Assembly (NCBI RefSeq): GCF_000982955.1
Contig: NZ_KQ058828.1
Span: 62,001 to 126,000, forward strand
Reading direction: 5' to 3'
Length of the DNA: 64,000 nucleotides
DNA from: Micromonospora sp. HK10
Lineage (GTDB): Bacteria > Actinomycetota > Actinomycetes > Mycobacteriales > Micromonosporaceae
This document shows, piece by piece, positions 16,421 through 25,200 of this stretch. A program made the translations under genes and the position numbers. The notes beneath the pieces were generated by a model. It was not told where the DNA came from. It did no database searches and worked only from the letters and a program-made list of their open reading frames with translations. Positions within the stretch are counted from its first letter, which is position 1, and the number at the start of each line of letters is the position of its first letter.

Positions 16421-19400
16421 CTAGGACGGGTCGTAGCCGAGAAGGTAGCTGCCCGACCCGGAATACGCCTGGACCCGGAAGCGGTAGTAGCCGGCCGCAC
16501 CGGGGTAGCTGATCGTCTCGTCGGGGCCGCCAGACGTGCTGGAGGCGACGGTTGTCCAGGTGCTGCCATCCCACCTCTGCAGATACAGGTCGAAGTCGGT
16601 GCCACTCGGGCCGATCAGGCTGCCGCGGCGGGTGCCCGCCGGGGCGTAGAAGCCGTCGCCGCCGGGCTGATAGCCGCTGCTGCCCGCCGACAGGCTGCCT
16701 CGGACGGTGACCAGGTAGCTCAGCGTCGGGTCGGTCACCAGGACCAACGTCCATGAGTCCAGGTAGCCGGTGTCACCGGCGTACAGGTCCTGCACGCGCA
16801 ACCGCCACGTGCCGTTGAACGCCTCGCCGGTGGCGTCGACGAGGTAGGACGCCACCACGTCGTCATCGGACCCGTCACCGGAGTTCTTCAGCCGAAACTC
16901 ACGCCCACTCGGCGCGACCAGGTCGAGCACCAGGTCACCCCGGTAGGTATGCCGGATGACCACGTCCACCTGGATGATCCCGGAGGCGACGCCGGACCAG
17001 CCGGTCACCGAGGTGGGGCTCTCGACGGTCGCCTGGTCGCGGATCTGGACATAGGTGCGGTTCGGGTACGAGGTGGGAGCCGGCTTCGGATCGATGGCCA
17101 GGACCTGGCCCGCGGCCGACGCGTTGCAGGTGACCTGAATGGCCTGGGCACCGGGCGCGGTGGCATTGTTCGCGATGCCCACGCACAGGCCGCTGTGGAT
17201 GGGACGTAGCCGGTAGCCCCGCAGTGGCTCGCTGACCCGCTCGACGTCGAAGATCTGTCCCCGGCCGGGTCCACAGGTGCTGACCAGGACCGCCGCTCCG
17301 GAACTGGTCGAGCCGTACTCGACCCCCAGGCAGCCGGTGCCGCGCGTCGGGTGGGTCGAGGTGAGGCGGTAGGTGCCGTCGCCAACCGGTTCCAGCGTCA
17401 GCGGCGGGGACTGGGCCGAACAGGACGCCTGCTGGTAGAGGTAGCCGCTGCCGGAGGTGGCGCTCTCGGCCAGACACAGGCCGCTGTGCAGGGCGCGGAC
17501 CTGGATCGGGCCGGCTTCCTGCGGCACCGGCGGCGGCCCGATGTCGTCGCAGGCGTCAACCATCTCCTGGACCTCGGCCGCGGTGGCGGCGCGTTGCAGC
17601 ACCCTCACCTCGTCGAGGGCGCCCGACCACCCTTGGGCCGGCTTTCCGTTGACGCGGGCCCGACCGAGCTGCAGGACACCGTCGGCCTGCCAGGTCGCGG
17701 CCACGGCGCTGGTCGCCTCCAGCCGGCCGTTCACGTACAGCCGTAGCTGGCCGGCCGAACGGTCGTACACGCCGGCCAGATGCACCCAGCCGCCGGCGGC
17801 GGCAGCCGAGGTGGAGACCGCCGAAACGGTGGCCGGGCTGGTGGTGTCGGCGGCCGGAAGCAGGATGCGCCATCTGTTCTGCGTCGACTGGTAGCCGAGC
17901 TGGAAGCCGCTGGCGACCGTGCCGTCCTGGCTCACCGCGGTGGCGTCGGCGGTGGCGGAGTCCAGGCGTACCCAGGTGGCGACCGTGAAGCTGGTGTCGG
18001 TGCGCAGGATCGACTGGGGAGCGGCGGCCCGTCCGGCGCCGCCCAGCCGCAGCGCCCCGCCGCAGCGACCGACCGGCAGCCAGCTGGCGTTGCCACCGAG
18101 GACGAGCTGGTGTCCGTTGCCGGACGAGTCGCCGACCTCTCCGCCGGCTGCTTCGTCGAGCCGCCACCAGGCCCCCGGTCCCATCGGGCTGGTCAGCAGC
18201 AGGTCGCGTACCTGCTCGGCGGTCAGCGGCCGGTCGTCGACAGCGACCTCATCGATGTCACCGGCCCACCAGTCGGTCGGGAGGCCGTTCCACTGGCCGC
18301 GGCCGACCTGCAGTGCCCCGCCCGCCTGCCGGTGGCTGTCGTACAGCGTGGTGCCGGCGAGCGCGCCGTTGACGTACAGCTTGAGTTGGCCGGCCAGCAC
18401 GTCGTAGGTGCCGGCGAGGTGCGTCCACACCCCGACACGGGGAACGACCGCCGAGGCGACCAGGGCGATCGGGTCGTTGTCCGGGCCGTCCGCCTTGCTC
18501 ATGACGAAGACCCAGTTCTTCGTCGCGACCGCGTAGCCCAGCGTGAAGCCACTGTCGTAGCGGCCGTCCTGGCTGACGGCGGTCATCGAGGTGTCCAGCC
18601 GGTCGAGCCGGACCCAGGCCGAGACGGTGAAGCTGTGGTCGGTCCGGACCACGGACGCCGCCGTGTACGCGGAGCCACCCTCGTCGGCGCCGCTCCTACC
18701 GGCGAGGTGCAGGGCGTTGCCGCGCTTGCCAGCGATCCGGCTGACCGGTCCGGCCAGCGACATGGTGTTGCCGTTGCGGGGGACGCTGTCGGCGGCGACG
18801 ATGCCGGAGGGCTCATCGAAACTCCACCGGCCGGTCGGTCCGTACGCGTCGCTGCTGGACATCCACTGCGTGATGCCGGCCGGCGTCATGGCCTCGGCCG
18901 CGACCCGGACGTCGTCGACGTCTCCGGGCCACCATTCGATCGGCCAGCCGTCGTTCGCGGCCCGGCCGATCCGCAGCGGGCCCTCGAAGCGGCGGGCACT
19001 GTCGAAGGAGGCGGTGGCGGCGAGCCGCCCGTTCACATAGAGCTGCAACTGTTTGCGCTGATGGTCGTAGACGCCGGCGAGGTGGGTCCAGACGCCCAGC
19101 TGGGGGCGGTTGTCCGACAGCGCGTACCGGACCGGGGTGGGGTTGGCGCCGGCGACGTCGTCGGTGTTCACGGCGAACATCCAGCCCCGCGGGTAGGCGG
19201 AGTACTGCAGCTTGAAGCCGCTGTCGTGGTCGCCGTCCTGGCTCACCGCGGTGAACCAGGAGTCGGCGCGGTCGAGGCGCACCCAGGCGGCGACCGTGAA
19301 GCTGGCGGCGGTGTCCGCCACCGGCCCGGCGGTGAACGCCTGGCCGCCCACTCCGTCCAGGTGCAGGCCACTGCCGCCCTGCCGCCCGGGCCCGGGCAGC

Positions 19401-22216
19401 CAGGACGCGCCCGCCGTCAGCGCCACCGTGTGCTGCTCACCGGTCGAGTCCTGCGCGACCGTGCCCGTCCCCTCGTCCAGCTCCCATCTGGCCTGGGTGC
19501 CCCACCGGTTGCTGGGCACCTCGAGGCGGATCTTGCGGGCCGTGGCAGCGAACGGGAACACCTTCACGTTGTCGATGTCGCCGACCCAACGGGTGGGCCG
19601 GAACCCGTACCAGTTGGCGTAGCCGACGCCGAAGGGGCCCTCGGCGTTCCAGGCGCTGTGGTGCGCTGCCGTGCCGTTGAGCCGGCCGTTGACATACAGC
19701 CGTAGCTGGCCGGCCTCGTCGTCGTACACGCCGGCCAGGTGGGTCCACACCCCGGGTAGCGGAGCGCCCCGCGACAGCGCGAGCGTCTCGGCCGCATCGT
19801 CGCTGTCAGCGGATCGCATGACGAACGCCCAGCGGTTGGTGTAGGAGTCGTAGCGCAGCTGAAAGCCCTGGTGTCTGGTCCCCGCCTGGCTCACCGCGGT
19901 ACGGGACTCCGCCGTGTCGGTCAGGCGGACCCAGGCCATCACCGTGAAGCTGCCGTCGGTGCGCACCACCGGTCCGTCCGAGCCGCCCCCGGTCTCGGAG
20001 CTGCCGTCGAGCCGCAGCGCGCCGCCGTCCTCGCCGTCCGTCCACTCGTACCCGCCGGTGAGCGACAACGGGTTCGACCCCGCCCAGTCCATCGCCAGGT
20101 CGCCGAACCAGTCGTCCATCGGCCAGTGCGCCACCGGGTCCGGCAGCACCTCCGCCTGGAACTGGTACTGCGTCGCCTGGGCGGACACGTTGCCGGCCCG
20201 GTCGACGGCTTTGACGATCAGGGTGTTGTCCCGGGCGGTGGGCGCGAGGCGGACCGTCGCCCGACCGTTCACCGCCGCAACCGTGGTCAGCGTGCTCGCG
20301 TTCAACCCGTACTGGAACTCGACGGTGTCCGCGTCGCCGCCGGTGTCGAAGGTGACCGCGACCGGGCGGTCCTCCAGCCAGCCGTCGCCGGGATCGACCG
20401 TGATGCCCGGCCGGGTCGCCGGCGGCACCGTGTCCACCACGAACCGGCACCAGTCACTCCACGGGCCGACGTCGACGCCGCCGCCCGGAAACTCGTTGTA
20501 GGCCCGGGCCCGCCACTCGTAGCGCTGGCCGTCGACCAGCGCGGCGGCCTCCGGCACGGTGGCCGTCGGCTCCCCACCCCGGGGTACGGGCCCGGTGTCC
20601 AGGGTGCTGCCGCTGGTGGCCCCGGTCTTCCGCCATTCGACGGTCCCCCGGATGCTCTGGTCGGCGTCGTCGTCCTCCAGGCGCACCTTGAATGCCGGCC
20701 GCCTGGTGTTCACGTACGCGTCGGTGCTCGAGGAGCAGCCGCCGACGCCGGCGGTGCTCAGCTGGGTGGGGGCCCGGGGAACGGTGTTGTACTCGACGTC
20801 GAGGACGGGCACGTTACCGAACACCTTCCCCCCGTTGGCGCCGCTGGACTCGTCGGAGGCGAGCGCGACGGTGAGATGGGGGGCGCCCCCGGTGGCGATC
20901 TGGGTCATCAGGGAGGTGATGTCGAAGTCGACGGTGGTGAACACCGAACAGCTGGCGGCGTCCTTCGGGGTGGTCACGCTGCCGAGCCGCGCGCCGGGTT
21001 GCAGGGCGGGTGCGTTGCTCCACGTCGTGGCAGGGTTGACGACCGCCGTCCAGTAGAGGTGCACGGGCTCCGGTGTGCACGAGTACCGCCACTTCTCCTC
21101 GTAGTTGACCACCGCGCTCTTGATGAGCTTGCCGGCGAACGCCGTGGTGTCGAACTCGAAGTAGGAGCGGAACCGGTCAGTCGTCGAGTCGGCGGGGTCC
21201 CGGCCGACCCGGGCGTCGTAGCTCGAGTCCCACCAGGAGAAGGTGGGCAGGTCCTTCTGCACCATCACCCAGTGCTGACGGCGGGCAGCCAGCGACGGGT
21301 CAAGGTAGATCGGAAAGGTCAGCCGCGGATCGGCCAGCATCCGCCGGTCCGGGACGACCACGAGCCGGCCGGACGTCAGATCGACAGTCATGGGGGCGAT
21401 CCGGTCACCGCGGGCGGGCCCCTGGGCGCGGGACGGCGTCGGAGCGGCGACGGCCCGGTTGCCGCCGGCCGAGTCCCACATCCAGGCCCGTCCCAGCGTC
21501 AACACCGTTCGCCCCCGGCCGTCCGTCACGATCGGGACCCCGGATCCGGGGTCCCGGCGCACCGTGAGCCCGGTGGTGTCGACGTCGAATGCCAGCCGGG
21601 TCAGTGCCGGCTGGCGCGCTGCCCGCGCCGTCCTGACCACCAGCACCTCGGAGAAGCCGGTGGCGGTGGCGTGTACCACGAGATCCACCTCGGGCAGCAC
21701 GTCCGGGTAGGTGGCGGTGTTCGCGGCCAGCCGCGGCCGGGGCAGGGGGCGGGGCCAGCGTAGGGCCAGCCGCTTGCCGTCCACGCCGATCGAGGCCAGC
21801 GGCGTGTCGCCGCCGCCGGAGAACGCGAGGTCCACGGCGGCGGCGGCCGGCGCCACGGCGCCGTCCGGCCGGGTGACGAGCGTCGGATCGACCGGCACCC
21901 AGCCGCTGCCCCGACGTACCCGAACCGGCTCGGTGTGGATGCGGGCGCGCAGCGTCCCGGTCGGGTTGGCGAACACCTCGGTCGTCGGGGAGCCGAGGTC
22001 GGGTATCTCCACCGGCCGGCCGAGCCGTCGGGCGGTGGCCACGGCCGACGTCGGGTCGGCGACCGCGGTGGGTGGGGCCGGCGCGGGTGCGGACGCCGGC
22101 CCCTGCCACACCACCCACCCGGCTGCCGCGAGCAGAAGCGCGGCACCGAGCGGCGCGGTCAGTCGGGTGAGCCGCTGGCGGCCGGCGGCCGGCGGCACGG
22201 TGGGCACGATCAGCAT
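16421..22216 (-). CDS. Large secreted/anchored LamG-ricin-P domain protein
   Basis: About 1931 residues. A hydrophobic segment at residues 18-38 acts as signal or anchor. A long N-terminal region (about 60-690) includes beta-rich repeats and a DVEYNTVPRAP segment. Four LamG/concanavalin-like domains follow at about 692-905, 909-1125, 1128-1345 and 1347-1550, each opening with W-x-(M/L/F)-D-(D/E) and containing VWTHLAG(V/T)Y and LYVNG(R/A)L. A ricin-type trefoil spans about 1570-1715 (HSGLCL, HSGLCVG). A proprotein-convertase P-like domain spans about 1719-1825 (HTYRGDLVLDLVAPSG), and a PPC-like domain closes the protein (FDLYLQRWDGS). The ATG at 22216 overlaps the upstream Rhs gene by seven bases and has no clear Shine-Dalgarno, implying coupled translation; a longer open frame to 23008 is inside the Rhs gene. 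No catalytic domain recognised; likely an adhesin or partner of the Rhs proteins. Confidence 0.85.
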   Translation of the reverse strand: MLIVPTVPPAAGRQRLTRLTAPLGAALLLAAAGWVVWQGPASAPAPAPPTAVADPTSAVATARRLGRPVEIPDLGSPTTEVFANPTGTLRARIHTEPVRVRRGSGWVPVDPTLVTRPDGAVAPAAAAVDLAFSGGGDTPLASIGVDGKRLALRWPRPLPRPRLAANTATYPDVLPEVDLVVHATATGFSEVLVVRTARAARQPALTRLAFDVDTTGLTVRRDPGSGVPIVTDGRGRTVLTLGRAWMWDSAGGNRAVAAPTPSRAQGPARGDRIAPMTVDLTSGRLVVVPDRRMLADPRLTFPIYLDPSLAARRQHWVMVQKDLPTFSWWDSSYDARVGRDPADSTTDRFRSYFEFDTTAFAGKLIKSAVVNYEEKWRYSCTPEPVHLYWTAVVNPATTWSNAPALQPGARLGSVTTPKDAASCSVFTTVDFDITSLMTQIATGGAPHLTVALASDESSGANGGKVFGNVPVLDVEYNTVPRAPTQLSTAGVGGCSSSTDAYVNTRRPAFKVRLEDDDADQSIRGTVEWRKTGATSGSTLDTGPVPRGGEPTATVPEAAALVDGQRYEWRARAYNEFPGGGVDVGPWSDWCRFVVDTVPPATRPGITVDPGDGWLEDRPVAVTFDTGGDADTVEFQYGLNASTLTTVAAVNGRATVRLAPTARDNTLIVKAVDRAGNVSAQATQYQFQAEVLPDPVAHWPMDDWFGDLAMDWAGSNPLSLTGGYEWTDGEDGGALRLDGSSETGGGSDGPVVRTDGSFTVMAWVRLTDTAESRTAVSQAGTRHQGFQLRYDSYTNRWAFVMRSADSDDAAETLALSRGAPLPGVWTHLAGVYDDEAGQLRLYVNGRLNGTAAHHSAWNAEGPFGVGYANWYGFRPTRWVGDIDNVKVFPFAATARKIRLEVPSNRWGTQARWELDEGTGTVAQDSTGEQHTVALTAGASWLPGPGRQGGSGLHLDGVGGQAFTAGPVADTAASFTVAAWVRLDRADSWFTAVSQDGDHDSGFKLQYSAYPRGWMFAVNTDDVAGANPTPVRYALSDNRPQLGVWTHLAGVYDHQRKQLQLYVNGRLAATASFDSARRFEGPLRIGRAANDGWPIEWWPGDVDDVRVAAEAMTPAGITQWMSSSDAYGPTGRWSFDEPSGIVAADSVPRNGNTMSLAGPVSRIAGKRGNALHLAGRSGADEGGSAYTAASVVRTDHSFTVSAWVRLDRLDTSMTAVSQDGRYDSGFTLGYAVATKNWVFVMSKADGPDNDPIALVASAVVPRVGVWTHLAGTYDVLAGQLKLYVNGALAGTTLYDSHRQAGGALQVGRGQWNGLPTDWWAGDIDEVAVDDRPLTAEQVRDLLLTSPMGPGAWWRLDEAAGGEVGDSSGNGHQLVLGGNASWLPVGRCGGALRLGGAGRAAAPQSILRTDTSFTVATWVRLDSATADATAVSQDGTVASGFQLGYQSTQNRWRILLPAADTTSPATVSAVSTSAAAAGGWVHLAGVYDRSAGQLRLYVNGRLEATSAVAATWQADGVLQLGRARVNGKPAQGWSGALDEVRVLQRAATAAEVQEMVDACDDIGPPPVPQEAGPIQVRALHSGLCLAESATSGSGYLYQQASCSAQSPPLTLEPVGDGTYRLTSTHPTRGTGCLGVEYGSTSSGAAVLVSTCGPGRGQIFDVERVSEPLRGYRLRPIHSGLCVGIANNATAPGAQAIQVTCNASAAGQVLAIDPKPAPTSYPNRTYVQIRDQATVESPTSVTGWSGVASGIIQVDVVIRHTYRGDLVLDLVAPSGREFRLKNSGDGSDDDVVASYLVDATGEAFNGTWRLRVQDLYAGDTGYLDSWTLVLVTDPTLSYLVTVRGSLSAGSSGYQPGGDGFYAPAGTRRGSLIGPSGTDFDLYLQRWDGSTWTTVASSTSGGPDETISYPGAAGYYRFRVQAYSGSGSYLLGYDPS

Positions 22217-25200
22217 GGCGACGGGTAGCTCTGGACGCAGACGTCGGACTTTCTGGGCGGCCATCCCGCCGGCGGCCACCACGGCTTGTGCGGCCGGTGC
22301 GGCTTGTCCGTGGTCGGCCACGGGAACGGCCAGGGCCAGCGCGGGACCGCCTTGTGTGGCCAGGGCTTGTGTGGCCAGGGCTTGTGCGGCCAGGCCTTGT
22401 GCGGCCACGGCTTGTCCGGCCACGGCCTGTCCGTCCGGTGCGGCGGCCACGGCTCCGCTCCGGGCCCGGCGGCGAGCAGGCCGACCACGGACGCGGCAGC
22501 GATCGACCCGTCGTCGGCCTGCCACTCGGACGGCCGCTGCCGCAGGCACTGGTTCCAGCCGGCGCAGGGCCGCTGCTCGTAGTAGTAGGTCGGCCCGCCG
22601 CCGCTGTCGTCGGCCCAGTCGCCGTCGTCCCAGCCGTCGTCGGATCCGCCCTCGTAGTAGGCCAGGTCGTCGTAGGCGCTCCAGTCGGGCCACACCTCGA
22701 CGACGTAGTCCGACCCGTCCACGGCGCTCTGGTCCCGGACCATGGTCGTCAGCGACCCGGTGACCGTGCCGATCCCGGCCGTCGGGGTCTTCACCGCCGT
22801 GGCCCGCAACCCGTCCGGGTCGGCGTAGGTCAGCGGGCTGTTGTTGGCGTACGCGAACCCGTTCACCTGCTGCGGGTCGTCGTGGTCGACGATCGGGTCG
22901 GCGGAGACGAACCGGCCGGTGTCCGGGTCGTACTCGCGGGCGCCGAGGTGGACCAGGCCGGTCGAGGGGTCGGTGGTGCCGCCGACGAAGCCGCGCTCGC
23001 CGGGCCACCCGGCGGGCGCCGCGCCCCGCGGATCACCGAATGGCGAGACCGGCCGGCGTGTCGCGGTGAGGCTGCCCGCGGCGACCGCCAGGGTCGCCGT
23101 GTCGTGGTGGTCGGTGACGAGCCAGCTGACCGACCCGGCGGCGCGGACGGCGACGGTGCTGTCGCCGTGCCGGTAGTGGCGGGTGCCGGTGACGCTGCCG
23201 GAGGCGAGCCGCAGTTCGGTGTCGCCCAGGTAGAGCGTCGTTCCGGCCGGGTCGCGGCGGATCAACCGGTTGCCGTCGGCGTCGTACAGGTAGGAGGTGG
23301 TGACACCGGCGCCGGTGACCGACTCCAGCCGTCCCTCGGTGTTCCAGGTGAGGTCCTGCCGGGTGGCGCCGGCGGTCCGGCCGGTCAGGTTGCCAGCCGG
23401 GTCGTAGGTGTACGAGGTGCTCACGCCGGCCGCAGGCCCCGTTCCGGTGACCGCGCGCACGGTGTGCGGCTGCACCGCCCCGGCGGCCGGATAGGAGTAG
23501 CTCCACGTGGTGTCGCCGCCGGCCGCGTGCCGCACCTGGGAGCGCCGGTTGCCGGTCGCGTCGTAGCTGTACGTCTGCCAGTAGGGTGCGGGGCCGGCGA
23601 GGGCGCCGGTGGCCGGAGCGGCCGTGCAGTCGCCCGTGGTCCAGGCGTCCAGCAGCCGCCGCAGGTGGTCGTACCGGAAGCACTGGTTGTCGCCGGTCAG
23701 CACGTCCCTCGTCGCGGTCATGTTGCCGGCCGGGTCGTAGCTGTAGGAGATGTCGGCGAGCTTCGTTCCGCTGCCCAGCCGGGCGGCGGCGCCGCTCGGC
23801 CGGCGCGTCCCGTACTCGTAGGAGAAGTCCCGGACCACCTGCGCACCCACCGCGCCCAGCGTGTAGCTGGCCGGTTCGGCGAGGTCGGTGTAGGTGGAGG
23901 CGGCCACGTAGGTCGCGGCCGAGCTGCGCAGGGTGGTCGGCAGGCCGAGGCTGTCGTAGCCGTACTGCAGCGTCTCGGCGGGCAACCCACCGCCGGTCGG
24001 CAGCTGGGCGGCGGTGACGAGGTCCAGCTCGTTGTAGGCGAACTGGGTGGTGTAGGAGCCGGCCAGCTGGTTCTCCACCGCGGGCACGGTCACGGCGACC
24101 GCGGTCGGCCGGGCACGGTTGTCGTAGCGGGTCACCGCGCTGGTGTACGCGTTGCCGCCGGCGTAGCGGATGCTGCCCGCCGGCAGTCCCTTGCCGAGGA
24201 CCGCGGTGTCGTAGGTCCACTCCGCCAGCTTGCCGCCCGCGGTGGAGCCGTCGAACATCCCGGTCCGCCGGCCCAGCTCGTCGTAGGTGTAGGCGAGCGT
24301 CCTGCCCCGGGCGTCCGTGGTCGCCGACAGCCGCCCCGCCGTGTCGTACGAGTACGAGGTGGTCCCGGTGTCCGGCGCCTCCGCCCGGGTACGCCGGCCC
24401 CGCAGGTCGTAGCTGTAGCGCCAGACGTTGCCGGTCGGGTCGGTCACCGTGGCGAGCTGCCCGGCCCTGGTGTAGGTGTAGCGGGTGGTGTCGTAGCCAC
24501 CGGCCGGTGTCCCACCCTGATGCTGGCGCAGCTCGACCACCCGGTCCCGGGCGTCGAGGATCCGGGTCGTGGCGGTGCCGCCGTCCGGCGGGTCCACCGT
24601 CGTCCAGGACCCGCCGTACCCGGTGGTGCTCCGCCACCGTTCGGTCGTGCCGACCAGGAAGATCTCGGCCGTCTGCCGCCCGGCGCCGTCGTACTCGTAC
24701 CGGGTCTGGCTGGGCACGGTACCGCCGGCCAGCGAAGGGCCCGCCGGTCCGGCCTCGTACCGCCGCCCGTAGCTGCGCTCCAGCCAGCCGTGGGAGTCAT
24801 AGAGGTCGTCGGTGACGATCCGCCCGCCGCCGGGCGCCGCCTGCTGCGTCTGCCGGGATCGCAGGAAGCCGTCGAACAGCTCGTAGCTGGTCAGGTAGGT
24901 GCTGCCGGCCAGTAGCCGCCGGGTGGTCAGCACGCTCGGCGCGTAGTCCCGGACGGTGTAGCCGAACTCGGTGCTCGGTGACGAGGTCGTGGCCCGGCCG
25001 GGCAGCCACACCCTGACCAGCCGGCCCAGCGCGTCGTATCCGGAACTGGTCACGCCGCCGTTGGCATCGACCGTCGCCACGGCGTCCCCGCGCAGCGCCT
25101 CGTAGGTCGTCGTCGTGGTGAAGCCCTTCGGATCGGTGACCACGGTTTGGGCGGCCGGGCCGGTGGCCGGTGTGTACGCGGTGCGGGTCACCGCGCCCGC

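Noticed and set aside
22351..22440. Tandem repeats considered as a CRISPR array
   Set aside because: The units are 15 bases with no spacers, in frame with the Rhs 1 tail, and there are no cas genes.
22217..23008. A longer start for the LamG protein
   Set aside because: This part lies inside the Rhs 1 reading frame and reads as Arg-rich low-complexity protein; the ATG at 22216 precedes a proper hydrophobic anchor.
22288..24915. A very long plus-strand open frame opposite Rhs 1 (and similar ones at 25147-26565, 28664-30073, 31283-33991)
   Set aside because: They mirror the Rhs codons in high-GC DNA, have skewed Gly/Arg/Val composition and no recognisable domain; the minus-strand Rhs genes explain the sequence.
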